A stretch of DNA of 64,000 nucleotides, taken from NCBI RefSeq assembly GCF_030915525.1, contig NZ_CP133269.1, positions 25,001-89,000 on the forward strand. Reading direction: 5' to 3'. How positions within the stretch are numbered: position 1 is the stretch's first letter; every line of letters starts with the position of its first letter. The position numbers and the translations under genes are program-made. Below the pieces are notes generated by a model, which saw only the letters and a list, made by a program, of their open reading frames with translations, was not told the DNA's origin and ran no database searches. Positions 13,888 through 24,158 of this stretch are shown piece after piece. Source of the DNA: Neobacillus sp. PS2-9. Lineage in GTDB: Bacteria; Bacillota; Bacilli; Bacillales; Cytobacillaceae.

Positions 13888-13901
13888 GTGGGATTTTTTA
13901 A

Positions 13902-14016
13902 TTGTCTAGCTCCAGCGCCTAGCCCCTCGGGTCAAATAACCTTCTGCAATAAAAGTCAAAGAACGACTTTTCTTGCAGAAGAACATTTGCCTGTCGGGGC
14001 TGACCAAGGCGCTTCC
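13902..14016 (+). repeat. 110-nt long-hairpin repeat (AGCTCCAGCGCC family)
   Basis: The outer arms AGCGCCT..AGCCCC and GGGGCT..AAGGCGCT pair, and the inner arms CTTCTGCAA..AAAGTC and GACTTTT..TTGCAGAAG pair almost perfectly around a 7-nt loop, so the whole element can fold as one hairpin. It lies in the jag-mnmE gap. I recognise the flank TGTCTAGCTCCAGCGCCTAG as a sequence common between genes in Bacillus-group genomes. No coding potential. Confidence 0.65.
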
Positions 14017-14066
14017 TCTTTTCTTAGTGTTGATAACTAACTTAACTTTGAGTTTTCGTTTTATTG

Positions 14067-14122
14067 TTATTCACATGTGGATAAGTTAAAATAATAAATA
14101 GACATTTTTCGGTTGTGGATAA
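14067..14122. promoter_or_regulatory. DnaA-box cluster upstream of mnmE
   Basis: TTATTCACA (14067-14075) and exact TGTGGATAA (14076-14084) form a back-to-back palindrome; a third box, exact TGTGGATAA, is at 14114-14122. They end about 100 nt before the mnmE start, placing them in its likely promoter region. Confidence 0.7.
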
Positions 14123-14223
14123 TTTGATTGCTTTGTTAACGAGGATTCATGTGGTATTCTAATAATTTGAGAAAAAATTTCCGATTATTATATAGATAAA
14201 TTTTTTTATGTGAGGTGAAGATC

Positions 14224-15609
14224 ATGGAGTTGGATACGATTGCGGCGATATCAACGCCAATGGGAGAGGGTGCTATTGCGATTGTCCGACTGAGCGGTGA
14301 TGATGCCATTCAAATTGCAGATAAGCTTTTTAGAGGTGTTGGCGGGAAAAGACTTGTAGAGATGACATCCCATACCATTCACTATGGACATCTGTTTGAC
14401 CCTAAAGATGGCCAAGTTGTAGAAGAGGTAATGGTCTCAGTGATGAAGGGACCGAAGACTTTTACGAAAGAGGATGTTGTTGAAATTAACTGTCATGGCG
14501 GAATTGTATCCGTCAATCGAGTACTGCAGCATGTGTTGAATCATGGGGCAAGGTTAGCCGAACCAGGTGAATTTACAAAGAGAGCCTTTTTGAATGGACG
14601 GATTGATTTATCACAGGCAGAAGCCGTAATGGATTTAATTAGGGCGAAGACGGATCGGGCCATGAATGTAGCTCTTAGTCAAATGGAAGGGCGCCTTTCA
14701 AACCTTATCCGGAGATTGCGACAGGAAATTTTAGAAATCCTTGCTCATGTTGAAGTGAATATTGATTACCCCGAATATGATGATGTGGAGGAAATGACCC
14801 ATCATATGCTGCTAGAAAAAGCGGCCTTTGTACAGGAGGAAATTAAAAAGATTCTACAAACATCGCAGCAAGGGAAAATTTTACGAGAAGGTTTATCTAC
14901 CGTTATCGTAGGACGGCCTAACGTTGGGAAGTCTTCCTTACTTAATAGCCTAGTACATGAAAATAAAGCCATTGTTACAGATATTCCCGGTACGACTCGT
15001 GATGTGATTGAGGAATATGTGAATGTTCGAGGTGTACCGTTAAGACTACTAGATACAGCAGGAATTAGGGAAACAGAGGATATTGTCGAACGAATTGGTG
15101 TGGAGCGCTCCCGTCAAGTTTTAAAAGAAGCTGATTTGATTTTGCTTGTCATGAATTACTCTGACAAACTGAGCGTAGAGGATGAAAACCTTTTTGAGGT
15201 TGTTAAGGGAATGGATGTCATTGTCATTATTAATAAAACAGACCTCCCACAAGAAATTGATATGGAAAGAGTAACACAGCTTGCGGAAGGTCATAAAATG
15301 GTGACGACCTCCTTACTGGAAGACCATGGTGTCGATGAATTGGAGGAAGCAATAGCTTCATTGTTCTTTGCAGGTTCCATTGAATCAGGTGACATGACGT
15401 ATGTTTCAAACACTCGACACATAGCGCTATTAAACCAAAGTCTACATGCGATCGAAGAAGCAATTGAAGGAGTAGAAACAGGTACTCCAATTGATATCGT
15501 TCAAATAGATTTAACAAGGTCATGGGAATTACTTGGAGAAATTACTGGTGAAAGTGTCCATGAAAGCCTCATTGATCAATTATTTTCACAGTTCTGTTTA
15601 GGGAAATAG
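14224..15609 (+). CDS. mnmE: tRNA modification GTPase MnmE (TrmE)
   Basis: 461 aa from ATG 14224, with GAGGTG at 14212-14217 as RBS. With MnmG it makes (carboxymethyl)aminomethyl groups at C5 of wobble U34 in some tRNAs. The N-terminal formyl-THF-binding domain ([20 protein letters not shown]) is followed by a helical domain interrupted by a G domain (GRPNVGKSS about residue 226, DTAG, NKTD). The protein ends with the catalytic FCLGK motif. mnmG follows 52 nt downstream. Confidence 0.98.
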   Translation: MELDTIAAISTPMGEGAIAIVRLSGDDAIQIADKLFRGVGGKRLVEMTSHTIHYGHLFDPKDGQVVEEVMVSVMKGPKTFTKEDVVEINCHGGIVSVNRVLQHVLNHGARLAEPGEFTKRAFLNGRIDLSQAEAVMDLIRAKTDRAMNVALSQMEGRLSNLIRRLRQEILEILAHVEVNIDYPEYDDVEEMTHHMLLEKAAFVQEEIKKILQTSQQGKILREGLSTVIVGRPNVGKSSLLNSLVHENKAIVTDIPGTTRDVIEEYVNVRGVPLRLLDTAGIRETEDIVERIGVERSRQVLKEADLILLVMNYSDKLSVEDENLFEVVKGMDVIVIINKTDLPQEIDMERVTQLAEGHKMVTTSLLEDHGVDELEEAIASLFFAGSIESGDMTYVSNTRHIALLNQSLHAIEEAIEGVETGTPIDIVQIDLTRSWELLGEITGESVHESLIDQLFSQFCLGK

Positions 15610-15661
15610 ATAAGTAAGGTTCAAAGCAAGTTCCGTTTTTTTACGGAAAAGGAGGAACAAC

Positions 15662-17548
15662 ATGCAATACGAAGCAGGAAAGTATGACGTTATAGTCGTA
15701 GGTGCGGGACATGCTGGCTGTGAAGCCGGACTTGCCTCTGCTAGACTAGGTGCAAAAACATTAATGATTACAATTAATTTAGATATGGTTGCCTTTATGC
15801 CATGTAATCCTTCTGTTGGAGGGCCCGCAAAGGGAATTGTTGTGCGTGAAATCGATGCTCTAGGTGGGGAAATGGCCAAGAATATTGATAAAACCTACAT
15901 CCAAATGCGGATGTTAAACACGGGAAAAGGGCCAGCAGTCCGTGCACTAAGAGCACAAGCGGATAAATTTGATTACCAGCATGAAATGAAGAAAACACTT
16001 GAAGAAGAACCGAACTTAACGTTACTACAAGGTATGGTTGAAAAGTTAATTGTGGAAGATGAAATGGTTAAAGGGGTCATCACAAAAACAGGGGCCACTT
16101 ATTCTGCAAAAACAGTTGTTATCACAACTGGAACCTATCTTCGCGGGGAAATTATCCTTGGTGAATTAAAGTATTCGAGCGGTCCGAATAATCAACAACC
16201 ATCCATCAAGCTATCAGAGCATTTAGAAGAGCTTGGTTTTGAACTTGTCCGTTTTAAGACAGGTACACCACCTCGAGTAGATGGTAATACGATTGATTAT
16301 AGCAAAACTGAAATACAGCCAGGTGATGAAGTACCAAGAGCGTTTTCGTACGAGACGACAAAATTCATTACCGATCAGCTGCCGTGTTGGTTGACTTATA
16401 CAAATGACAGAACTCATCAATTAATTGATGATAACCTACACCGTTCACCGATGTTCTCTGGAATGATTAAAGGTACAGGTCCAAGATACTGTCCTTCCAT
16501 TGAAGATAAGGTTGTTCGATTTAATGACAAGCCTCGTCATCAGATTTTCCTTGAGCCAGAAGGAAGAAATACGAAGGAAGTATATGTTCAAGGTTTATCG
16601 ACCTCCTTGCCTGAAGATGTACAGCATCGAATTCTTAAAACAATTCCAGGATTAGAAGAGTCTCAAATGATGAGAGCGGGTTATGCCATTGAGTATGATG
16701 CCATTGTTCCTACACAACTATGGCCGACATTAGAAACTAAAGTTGTTAAAAATTTATATACGGCTGGACAAATCAATGGAACATCTGGTTATGAGGAAGC
16801 GGCTGGTCAAGGGTTAATGGCCGGTATTAATGCGGGTCTTAAGGCATTAGAGCGAGAAGAATTAGTTTTGAGCCGATCTGATGCGTATATTGGTGTGTTA
16901 ATTGACGATTTGATCACAAAAGGGACAAACGAGCCCTATCGTTTGTTGACCTCTAGAGCAGAATATCGCTTATTATTACGTCATGATAATGCGGATTTAA
17001 GATTGACTGAAATTGGTCATAAAATCGGTCTTATTCGTGATGAGCGCTATGAAGCATTTTTAGTAAAAAAAGCAGCAATCGAAGCGGAAAAGGAACGATT
17101 ACAGTCCATCATTCTTAAACCATCTACAGAAGTTCAGGCAGTCATTCGAAGTGTGGGTGGCAGTGAACTTAAGGATGGAATTCATGCTGCGGATCTGCTA
17201 AAAAGACCAGAAATGACGTATGAATTAGTCGAACAGCTTTCGAAGAGTGAGATTGAATTAAACAATGAAATCAAAGAGCAAGTAGAGATTCAAATTAAGT
17301 ACGAAGGCTATATTGAAAAATCACTTCAGCAGGTTGAACGCTTAAAGAAAATGGAAAATAAGAAAATCCCTGAAAATATTGATTATGATGCGATTAACAG
17401 TTTAGCAACAGAAGCTAAACAAAAACTTAAGCAAATCAAACCGTTATCAATTGCTCAAGCATCCCGTATTTCTGGTGTTAATCCAGCTGATATTTCAATT
17501 CTCCTCGTTTATTTGGAGCAAGGCCGTATTGCAAAAGTTCATGAATAA
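15662..17548 (+). CDS. mnmG: tRNA uridine 5-carboxymethylaminomethyl modification enzyme MnmG (GidA)
   Basis: 628 aa FAD/NADH enzyme that works with MnmE on U34. The FAD-binding Rossmann motif [14 protein letters not shown] is at the N-terminus. GidA signatures include [12 protein letters not shown] and [20 protein letters not shown]. The C-terminal helical MnmE-binding domain ends [12 protein letters not shown]. The RBS AAGGAGG is well placed. mnmE, mnmG and rsmG lie in line and probably form one operon. Confidence 0.98.
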   Translation: MQYEAGKYDVIVVGAGHAGCEAGLASARLGAKTLMITINLDMVAFMPCNPSVGGPAKGIVVREIDALGGEMAKNIDKTYIQMRMLNTGKGPAVRALRAQADKFDYQHEMKKTLEEEPNLTLLQGMVEKLIVEDEMVKGVITKTGATYSAKTVVITTGTYLRGEIILGELKYSSGPNNQQPSIKLSEHLEELGFELVRFKTGTPPRVDGNTIDYSKTEIQPGDEVPRAFSYETTKFITDQLPCWLTYTNDRTHQLIDDNLHRSPMFSGMIKGTGPRYCPSIEDKVVRFNDKPRHQIFLEPEGRNTKEVYVQGLSTSLPEDVQHRILKTIPGLEESQMMRAGYAIEYDAIVPTQLWPTLETKVVKNLYTAGQINGTSGYEEAAGQGLMAGINAGLKALEREELVLSRSDAYIGVLIDDLITKGTNEPYRLLTSRAEYRLLLRHDNADLRLTEIGHKIGLIRDERYEAFLVKKAAIEAEKERLQSIILKPSTEVQAVIRSVGGSELKDGIHAADLLKRPEMTYELVEQLSKSEIELNNEIKEQVEIQIKYEGYIEKSLQQVERLKKMENKKIPENIDYDAINSLATEAKQKLKQIKPLSIAQASRISGVNPADISILLVYLEQGRIAKVHE

Positions 17549-17607
17549 TTTTAAACAGTTCCCAGCATATGATGCTGGGGCTGAACAGTTAGTGAGGAAG
17601 ATGGTCT

Positions 17608-18324
17608 ATGGATATCGAACAATTTAAGGCAAGCCTGGAGGAAAAGGGAATTACTCTTACAGATAGGCAACTTGAACAGTTTCAGACCTATTTTGAAACG
17701 CTTGTCGAGTGGAACGAAAAAATGAATTTAACAGCAATAACGGAAAAGCATGAAGTGTATCTAAAACATTTTTATGATTCCATTGCTGCATCCTTTTATT
17801 TTGATTTTACCAAGCCTTTTCATCTATGTGATGTTGGAGCAGGTGCAGGATTTCCAAGTATCCCGTTAAAAATTGTATATCCTCAAATTGAGGTAACCAT
17901 TGTTGATTCCTTGAATAAACGAATTTCATTTTTAAATCATCTTGCTACCGTTCTAAAATTAGATAACGTTCATTTTGTTCATGATCGTGCGGAAACCTTT
18001 GGGGTCAATCCAAGTTATCGGGAAGCCTTTGATGTGGTTACAGCTAGAGCGGTTGCCAGAATGTCTGTTTTAAGTGAACTTTGCCTGCCGCTGGTAAAAG
18101 TCGGAGGGACATTTATTGCTATGAAGGCAGCCCATGCCCAGGATGAATTAGGAACAGGCCAAAAGGCCATCACTACTCTTGGTGGAAAAGTGGAAAAGGT
18201 GTTCACCTTTACGCTCCCACTCGAAGAGAGTGAACGAAATATTTTAATCATTAAAAAGGAAAAACAAACGCCAAAGAAATATCCTCGGAAGCCAGGAACA
18301 CCAGGAAAATCGCCGATCGAATAG
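17608..18324 (+). CDS. rsmG: 16S rRNA (guanine-N7) methyltransferase RsmG (GidB)
   Basis: 238 aa SAM-dependent methyltransferase for m7G in the 530 loop region of 16S rRNA; loss gives low-level streptomycin resistance in B. subtilis. SAM motif I is [15 protein letters not shown]. The N-terminus [15 protein letters not shown] is typical. The 59-nt gap from mnmG holds a perfect short palindrome (17561-17579, CCCAGCAT / ATGCTGGG) without a T-run. The C-terminal tail [15 protein letters not shown] is the usual basic extension. Confidence 0.97.
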   Translation: MDIEQFKASLEEKGITLTDRQLEQFQTYFETLVEWNEKMNLTAITEKHEVYLKHFYDSIAASFYFDFTKPFHLCDVGAGAGFPSIPLKIVYPQIEVTIVDSLNKRISFLNHLATVLKLDNVHFVHDRAETFGVNPSYREAFDVVTARAVARMSVLSELCLPLVKVGGTFIAMKAAHAQDELGTGQKAITTLGGKVEKVFTFTLPLEESERNILIIKKEKQTPKKYPRKPGTPGKSPIE

Positions 18325-18462
18325 GTTGATTAGAGCGGAAGGCGCGAGGTAAAGTTATTTTGTTAAGCTAACAATTTTTCTATAAAAATGGTATCCTAGG
18401 CAGGAAGAAATTATTTGTATAGAGAATAAGTAATAGGGAGTTTCGTAAAGGTGGTGTTGGGG

Positions 18463-19326
18463 ATGAAGCATTCGTTTACACGCTTTTTTGGCCTCGGCGA
18501 TAAGGGAGAACAAGAGGTTGAGTTTGAGCAGGAAATAGATATCGAACGAAACGAGGAAATAAGGAAAATACCGATTAATCAGATCGTAGCAAATCGGTTC
18601 CAACCTCGAACGGTGTTCGATGAAGACAAAATTGAAGAGCTATCAAGAACCATTCATATACATGGTATCATTCAACCTATTGTCGTCAGGGAGTTTGATA
18701 TCGATAGATTTGAAATTATTGCCGGGGAGCGCCGTTGGCGTGCGATGAAAAAGCTTGGCTGGAATGAAGCCCCTGCAATTGTAAAAAATCTATCGGATAC
18801 TGAAACGGCTTCTGTTGCACTGATAGAGAATTTACAGCGTGAAGAATTATCTCCTATTGAAGAAGCGATTGCATATGGAAAGCTGCTTGAGCTCCATAAT
18901 TTGACACAAGAGGCATTAGCACAGCGACTGGGTAAAGGACAATCAACAGTCGCTAATAAGCTGCGTCTTCTTAAATTACCACAGCCTGTTCAAGAGGCGT
19001 TATTAAATAAAGTCATTACTGAACGCCATGCTCGTGCACTTATTCCATTAAAAGATCCGGAAAAACAAGTTATGCTATTGGCAGAAGTGATTGAAAAGAA
19101 TTTTAATGTGAAGCAAACCGAAGAACGCGTTGTCAGGATGCTGGAACAAAAAAATGAAAAGCCGAAGCCGAAGCGAAAGGCTTTTAGTAAAGATATGAGA
19201 ATAGCGGTCAATACGATTCGCCAATCGTTATCAATGGTAACAGATAGTGGAATCAACTTGGATGCCGAAGAAGAAGAATTTGAAGAATTCTACCAATTCA
19301 CCATCCGCATTCCAAAGAAAAAATAA
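18463..19326 (+). CDS. noc: Nucleoid occlusion protein Noc
   Basis: 287 aa from ATG 18463 (RBS AAAGGTGG; an in-frame GTG at 18451 is less likely). A ParB-family CTP-binding protein that blocks division over the nucleoid. The N-terminal amphipathic helix [12 protein letters not shown] targets the membrane. The ParB CTPase domain has [10 protein letters not shown], and the helix-turn-helix is [20 protein letters not shown]. It differs from the parB further down by this amphipathic start and its C-terminus. I found no exact Noc-binding site (ATTTCCCGGGAAAT) in the window. Confidence 0.95.
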   Translation: MKHSFTRFFGLGDKGEQEVEFEQEIDIERNEEIRKIPINQIVANRFQPRTVFDEDKIEELSRTIHIHGIIQPIVVREFDIDRFEIIAGERRWRAMKKLGWNEAPAIVKNLSDTETASVALIENLQREELSPIEEAIAYGKLLELHNLTQEALAQRLGKGQSTVANKLRLLKLPQPVQEALLNKVITERHARALIPLKDPEKQVMLLAEVIEKNFNVKQTEERVVRMLEQKNEKPKPKRKAFSKDMRIAVNTIRQSLSMVTDSGINLDAEEEEFEEFYQFTIRIPKKK

Positions 19327-19334
19327 GTGCTAAG

Positions 19335-19362
19335 ACCAGACTGAAAAGTTTGGTTTTTTTTT
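19335..19362 (+). terminator. Terminator after noc
   Basis: ACCAGACT / AGTTTGGT imperfect stem followed by nine T, 10 nt beyond the noc stop. Confidence 0.7.
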
Positions 19363-19408
19363 ATGGAATTATATTTAAATATTAAAAAGCCAATGTTAAT
19401 ATGGCATC

Positions 19409-19543
19409 CTGTTGATTGTAGAGGAAGGCGCGAAGACTCCTGTGGGAGTGTATGGTTCAGGGGAGACCCCGCAGGCGCGTTTCGCCGAGGAGGCTCGCCG
19501 AAACACCCACGAACCGCTCGCGCCTGGAGCGGAAATCAACAGA
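19409..19543 (+). repeat. Dispersed palindromic element, copy 1 (noc-parA gap)
   Basis: 135-nt core running from CTGTTGATT to AATCAACAG, with internal GACTCCTGTGGGAGT, GGGGAGACCCC and GAGGAGGCTCGCCG blocks. The lower arms are GGCGCGAAG and CTCGCGCC, which pair. The long flanking arms seen in other copies are degenerate here. The rest of the 449-nt noc-parA gap is AT-rich and must hold the parA promoter. Confidence 0.85.
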
Positions 19544-19775
19544 CAAGGTTATGGTGCATTTTTTAATTTAAACCTTTCTTTGTGTTAATTATTGTAAAAA
19601 ATATCCATATTATACATTGGAATATTTTTAGAAAATAAATAACAACGAAATCATTTCATGATAAAATAAAGGAATGGAATTTTACATTCCTAAACATATG
19701 TTAGATAATTAATAATAATTAACTTTTGATAGAATATGAGTTTAAAATTTTTTAAGAATTAAGGTAGGTGACAAC

Positions 19776-20537
19776 GTGGGCAAAATCCTTGCAATCGCGA
19801 ATCAAAAAGGCGGAGTCGGTAAAACGACAACAAGCGTCAACCTAGGAGCCTGCTTAGCATACATAGGGAAACGTGTGTTATTGGTAGACATAGACCCGCA
19901 AGGCAATGCAACAAGTGGGGTTGGAATTGAAAAGGCAGAAGTAGAACAGTGTATTTATGATGTGTTAGTAGATGATGTAGAAGCAAAGGATGTTATAAAG
20001 CCAACATCCGTTGATAATTTATATGCTATACCAGCAACTATTCAATTAGCAGGGGCTGAAATTGAATTGGTTCCTACTATTTCAAGAGAAGTGCGTTTAA
20101 AACGTGCGCTTGGAGAGGTAAAAGATCAGTTCGATTATATTATTATTGATTGTCCTCCATCCTTAGGATTATTAACTCTTAATGCATTAACAGCATCTGA
20201 TGCGGTGATTATCCCTGTTCAATGTGAGTATTATGCGTTAGAAGGACTGAGTCAATTATTAAATACTGTTAGACTGGTGCAAAAACATTTAAATCAGGAT
20301 TTAAAAATTGAAGGTGTCTTACTAACGATGCTTGATGCGAGAACGAATCTCGGGATTCAAGTCATTGAAGAAGTCAAAAAATACTTCCAAGATAAAGTCT
20401 ACAAAACCATTATTCCAAGAAATGTGCGTCTAAGTGAGGCTCCAAGTCACGGGGAACCAATCATTACTTATGATTCAAAATCCCGTGGAGCGGAAGTGTA
20501 TTTAGATTTAGCAAAGGAAGTGGTATCGAATGGCTAA
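19776..20537 (+). CDS. parA: Chromosome partitioning ATPase ParA (Soj)
   Basis: 253 aa Walker-type ATPase from GTG 19776 (RBS AAGGTAGGTG). The deviant Walker A is KGGVGKTTTSVNLG at the N-terminus. Soj works with Spo0J/ParB in origin segregation and regulates DnaA activity; it was found as a sporulation regulator in B. subtilis. It overlaps parB by 8 nt, so the two are translationally coupled. Confidence 0.98.
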   Translation: MGKILAIANQKGGVGKTTTSVNLGACLAYIGKRVLLVDIDPQGNATSGVGIEKAEVEQCIYDVLVDDVEAKDVIKPTSVDNLYAIPATIQLAGAEIELVPTISREVRLKRALGEVKDQFDYIIIDCPPSLGLLTLNALTASDAVIIPVQCEYYALEGLSQLLNTVRLVQKHLNQDLKIEGVLLTMLDARTNLGIQVIEEVKKYFQDKVYKTIIPRNVRLSEAPSHGEPIITYDSKSRGAEVYLDLAKEVVSNG

Positions 20538-21384
20538 AGGTTTAGGAAAAGGCCTGAATGCATTTTTTGCGAATGTTGAACCTGGAAAGGAAGAAGCAAT
20601 CCAAGAAATTAAGCTGAAAGAACTGCGTCCCAACCCTTACCAGCCCCGAAAAACCTTCCACCAAGAAGCGATCGATGAATTAAGAGATTCGATCATCGAA
20701 CATGGAATTTTACAGCCTCTAGTCGTTAGAAAGAGTATTAGAGGCTATGAAATTGTTGTAGGGGAACGACGTTTTCGTGCTGCAAGGGAAGCAAAACTGG
20801 AAACTGTTCCAGCTGTTGTTCGTGAATTATCTGAGCAACAAATGATGGAATTAGCGGTGTTGGAAAATTTACAGAGGGAAGATTTAAACCCAATTGAAGA
20901 AGGCCAAGCCTACCAAACATTAATGGAAAAGTTAAAGCTGACGCAAGAAGAAGTAGCCAAGCGTTTAGGAAAAAGCCGACCACATATCGCGAACCATATC
21001 CGCCTCCTTTCTCTTCCGCAAAAGATTCAGGAATTAATTTCAGCTGAGAAAATCACAATGGGACATGGACGTGCCTTGTTAGGACTTAGGCAAAAGGCAA
21101 AATTACCTGCTATCGTTGAAAAGGTCATCCAGGAAGGATTAAATGTCCGTCAGTTAGAAAAATTAATTCAACAACTAAATGATAATGTTTCACGTGAAAC
21201 AAAAAAGCCAGAAAAGAAAAAAGATGTCTTTTTACAGGAACGCGAGCATGTTCTTCGTGAGCGCTTTGGAACCACTGTGAACATTAAACAAAACAAGAAT
21301 AAAGGAAAAATTGAAATTGAATTTTTCTCACAAGAGGACCTCGAGCGAATCCTAGAAATGCTAGATCGCGAAGAAACCTTGTAA
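20530..21384 (+). CDS. parB: Chromosome partitioning protein ParB (Spo0J)
   Basis: 284 aa CTP-dependent DNA clamp that loads at parS and recruits SMC. Motifs: NPYQPRKTF, the CTP-binding GERRFRAARE, ENLQREDLNPIEEGQAY and the helix-turn-helix EEVAKRLGKSRPHIANHIRL. The C-terminal dimerisation region is lysine-rich. An exact parS lies within the coding sequence at 21186-21201, as in B. subtilis spo0J. It is followed by a short terminator-like hairpin. Confidence 0.98.
   Translation: MAKGLGKGLNAFFANVEPGKEEAIQEIKLKELRPNPYQPRKTFHQEAIDELRDSIIEHGILQPLVVRKSIRGYEIVVGERRFRAAREAKLETVPAVVRELSEQQMMELAVLENLQREDLNPIEEGQAYQTLMEKLKLTQEEVAKRLGKSRPHIANHIRLLSLPQKIQELISAEKITMGHGRALLGLRQKAKLPAIVEKVIQEGLNVRQLEKLIQQLNDNVSRETKKPEKKKDVFLQEREHVLRERFGTTVNIKQNKNKGKIEIEFFSQEDLERILEMLDREETL
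21186..21201. other. parS: parS centromere site (exact) inside parB
   Basis: TGTTTCACGTGAAACA, a perfect 16-nt palindrome identical to the B. subtilis parS consensus and in the same gene as one of the B. subtilis sites. ParB loads here to spread and recruit SMC. Confidence 0.95.
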
Positions 21385-21411
21385 GCCATCTCCTAGATGG
21401 TTTATTTTTTT
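21385..21411 (+). terminator. Weak terminator after parB
   Basis: CCATCT / AGATGG stem with 3-nt loop, followed by TTTATTTTTTT. Confidence 0.6.
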
Positions 21412-21493
21412 GAGAAAATTCTTTTCAATCTAGCAGAAAAGTGATAGTTTAATACTAATATTATTTCGAGAGGCGAAAAAAGGGGTAACAATC

Positions 21494-22210
21494 ATGTTTT
21501 TATTAGGCACATTGGTGAATGGACTGTTAATTATTATCGGTACTCTAATTGGAAAAGCATTAAACCGAATCCCTGAAGGAATGAAAGTAACGGTCATGTA
21601 TGCAATCGGCATGTCCGTGATGGTACTGGGACTTCAGATGGGCTTAAAGAGTGAAAACTTCTTAATCGTTATTATCAGCTTAGTCGTTGGAGCTGTAACT
21701 GGAGAACTTTTAAAATTAGAAGATAAATTAAATGATCTGGGACAATGGCTTGAATCAAAGGTTGGGTCAAATGGAAAAGGAAGCATTTCCGAAGGATTTG
21801 TTACTGCCACTCTCATCTTTGTCATTGGAGCAATGGCGATCCTTGGCGCACTTGATAGCGGGATTCGGGGTGATCATGATGTATTGTATATGAAATCATT
21901 GATTGATGGATTTACCGCACTAATCCTAACTACTACTCTAGGAATTGGCGTGATCTTCTCTGCTGTTCCAGTCATGCTGTATGAAGGGTTGATAGCCTTA
22001 TTTGCAACTCAAATTGATCGTTTCGTTCCACAGGCACTAATGGATCAATTTATTGTTGAAATGACTGCTACAGGCGGAGTCATGATCTTTGCCATCGGCT
22101 TGAATCTAACAGGCATGACAAAGATTAAAGTGGCTAATTTGTTGCCGGGGATTGTCATAGTTGGGATTATCGTGACGATTATGTATAATTATCATCGATT
22201 CTTCCAATAA
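21494..22210 (+). CDS. DUF554 membrane protein (YqgA/YdfK family)
   Basis: 238 aa with about six to seven predicted membrane segments. It starts MFLLGTLVNGLLIIIGTLIG and contains GAVTGELLKLEDKLNDLG and LIDGFTALILTTTLGIGV, features of the DUF554 family (E. coli YqgA, B. subtilis YdfK). The function is unknown; transport has been suggested only by topology. It has its own promoter region after parB and ends at a strong terminator shared with the convergent yyaC. Confidence 0.85.
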   Translation: MFLLGTLVNGLLIIIGTLIGKALNRIPEGMKVTVMYAIGMSVMVLGLQMGLKSENFLIVIISLVVGAVTGELLKLEDKLNDLGQWLESKVGSNGKGSISEGFVTATLIFVIGAMAILGALDSGIRGDHDVLYMKSLIDGFTALILTTTLGIGVIFSAVPVMLYEGLIALFATQIDRFVPQALMDQFIVEMTATGGVMIFAIGLNLTGMTKIKVANLLPGIVIVGIIVTIMYNYHRFFQ

Positions 22211-22220
22211 ATGGAATTAA

Positions 22221-22253
22221 AAAGAGCAATCGGTACGTGCCGGTTGCTCTTTT
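22221..22253. terminator. Bidirectional terminator between the DUF554 gene and yyaC
   Basis: AAAGAGCAAtCGG / CCGgTTGCTCTTT stem around a 7-nt loop, with A- and T-rich flanks usable on both strands. The two genes converge here. Confidence 0.85.
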
Positions 22254-22866
22254 AATTAGTCCTCTCTTCTTCTACCCAATTTAATTCCGTCCAGTTTTTC
22301 TTTGGGTAAAGCAGGCTTGCCTGGTAAATGCCATTTGCAATCGTTTTAGCCATCTTCATGACTAAATTTAATCGTGTATTCTGTAGTACAAAAAACTCCA
22401 TAAATCCGCTGACATTCACAATGCCTGTGATATGTATATCCCCCACAGCCGGAAGTTCCTTATTTACACCTGCACCGGGCTTGACGGGTCCAGTACCAAC
22501 TTGGATCACGCCGACATTCTTAATTCGGCCTAAACATGCATCTATACCAATAATATAAGGATCAACATATTTTGCTTGAATTTCTTTCAACTTTTCAGCT
22601 AAATTCACCGCATGAATCGGGTCATCTAATGTGCCATACACATGAAAAGCTTTGAGATTCTTCTCTTCCAGTAATGTTCCGACAAGTGGTCCTAATGAAT
22701 CGCCTGTAGAGCGGTCTGTTCCAATACAAATAAAAACAATTGGGCGTTTGGTTACACTAGGAATATAATCAATTAACTCTTCCGCTAAATGTTCAGCAGC
22801 GTGAAGGTCATCGTGACTAATGCGTGCTTTGGCCCTCCTGTCAAAAAGGTTTGTTTTCAGATTCAC
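22252..22866 (-). CDS. yyaC: Spore protease-like protein YyaC
   Basis: 204 aa from GTG 22866, which lies 9 nt after GGGAG; a GTG three codons earlier would overlap the RBS. Related to the Gpr germination protease fold: IVFICIGTDRSTGDSLGPLVG, IGIDACLGRIKNVG and GDIHITGIVNVSGFMEFF. In B. subtilis yyaC sits next to spo0J and is sporulation-associated; the enzymatic role is unproven. It is transcribed against its neighbours, divergently from the MscS gene. Confidence 0.9.
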   Translation of the reverse strand: MNLKTNLFDRRAKARISHDDLHAAEHLAEELIDYIPSVTKRPIVFICIGTDRSTGDSLGPLVGTLLEEKNLKAFHVYGTLDDPIHAVNLAEKLKEIQAKYVDPYIIGIDACLGRIKNVGVIQVGTGPVKPGAGVNKELPAVGDIHITGIVNVSGFMEFFVLQNTRLNLVMKMAKTIANGIYQASLLYPKKNWTELNWVEEERTN

Positions 22867-23025
22867 TCGGCCCACTCCCTAAATTTTGAATAGTTTTACT
22901 ATTATACGGAAAATTCAGGGATTCTATACATAACAAGGCAGAAAAAGAAAAATCACAATGCTATTATCTAACTAGAAAAATTGTTAAAATAGATGAGGTA
23001 TTATGGATGTAAGGATGGTGTGTGA

Positions 23026-23910
23026 ATGAGTATTACTGAAAAAGGAATCCAAAAAGTAGTTGATAAATTTCAGAACGAAGACACATGGTTAAACATGGGT
23101 GAAGGTTTTCTAAAAATTATTGCCATTATTATTATCTCCAACATCTTAATTCGTATTGGGAAAGTAGCCATACACAATGTATTTAAAATTAGAAATCTCT
23201 CCCCGTTGACTACCTCGGTACGACGAGAAGAGACACTTTCCAAGCTTCTCGATAACATCCTTTCCTACGTTATTTATTTTATTGCTGCAATGATGATTCT
23301 TTCAGTACTTGGAATTGATGTGAAAGCACTGATTGCAGGAGCAGGAGTTGTCGGCTTAGCCGTTGGTTTTGGTGCTCAGAACTTGGTGAAAGATGTGATT
23401 TCTGGCTTCTTCATTATTTTTGAAGATCAATTTTCAGTTGGTGACCATGTCCGTCTTGGACAGTTCGAGGGTAATGTCCAAACAATTGGTTTACGAACAA
23501 CTAAATTAAAAAGCTGGACAGGTGAGGTCCATATTTTACCTAATGGTAGTATAATGGAGGTAACAAATTTTTCCCTTAATAACAGCCTTGCAATTATAGA
23601 TGTCGGGATTGCTTATGAAGAGGATATAGATAAAGCTGAAAAGGTTATTCGAGAATCACTTGAAACAATGCCAGAAAAATATGAGGAGTTAGTGAAAACA
23701 CCAGATTATTTAGGGATTCAAAGCTTTGGACCTTCAGAGGTAATCGTCAGGATTGTGGCTGAAACATTGCCGATGCAGCATACAGCAGTTTCAAGGAAAA
23801 TTCGTAAAGATATTAAACTACACCTAGATGAGCACGGAATTGAAATACCGTATCCGCGTATGGTCATGTACTCAAAGGATCCTAGAGTGACGAAAGAACC
23901 TGGGGTGTAA
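23026..23910 (+). CDS. Mechanosensitive ion channel, MscS family
   Basis: 294 aa. An N-terminal membrane helix at about 25-45 and a second at about 75-95 are followed by the pore-lining TM3 (IAGAGVVGLAVGFGAQNLVKDVISGFFIIFEDQ positions roughly 95-128). The beta domain (VGDHVRLGQFEGNVQTIGLRTTKLKS) and alpha/beta domain follow. It is a small-conductance osmotic safety valve of the short (YkuT-like) type. It is followed 15 nt later by yyzM, probably in one operon. Confidence 0.93.
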   Translation: MSITEKGIQKVVDKFQNEDTWLNMGEGFLKIIAIIIISNILIRIGKVAIHNVFKIRNLSPLTTSVRREETLSKLLDNILSYVIYFIAAMMILSVLGIDVKALIAGAGVVGLAVGFGAQNLVKDVISGFFIIFEDQFSVGDHVRLGQFEGNVQTIGLRTTKLKSWTGEVHILPNGSIMEVTNFSLNNSLAIIDVGIAYEEDIDKAEKVIRESLETMPEKYEELVKTPDYLGIQSFGPSEVIVRIVAETLPMQHTAVSRKIRKDIKLHLDEHGIEIPYPRMVMYSKDPRVTKEPGV

Positions 23911-23925
23911 AGGAGGGGAAGTTCG

Positions 23926-24123
23926 ATGGAAGAAAAAGAATTTGCCTTAAATGATGTCGTTGAAATGAAAAAGCAACATCCTTGTGGAACGAATCGCTGG
24001 AAAATCATCCGCCTCGGAATGGACATCAGGATTAAATGTGAAGGCTGCGGACATAGCGTATTAATCCCAAGAAAAGAGTTTGGAAGGAAAATGAAAAAGA
24101 CTTTAGTGAAGCATGAGGGTTAA
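23926..24123 (+). CDS. yyzM: DUF951 protein YyzM
   Basis: 65 aa. It matches the DUF951 family: an N-terminal strand DVVEMKKQHPCGTNRWKIIR, then IRIKCEGCGHSVLIPRKEF. The three cysteines (HPCG, CEGC) suggest a small metal-binding or nucleic-acid-binding fold, but its function is unknown. It lies between the MscS gene and yyaE, its usual place in Bacillus. Confidence 0.9.
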   Translation: MEEKEFALNDVVEMKKQHPCGTNRWKIIRLGMDIRIKCEGCGHSVLIPRKEFGRKMKKTLVKHEG

Positions 24124-24158
24124 GCCCGTGCTTCTTTTTTTAGACATAGAACAGAAGG

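Noticed and set aside
19363..19566. 67-codon frame in the noc-parA gap
   Set aside because: It reads through the dispersed palindromic element (copy 1). Similar frames recur in other copies only because the element is repeated.
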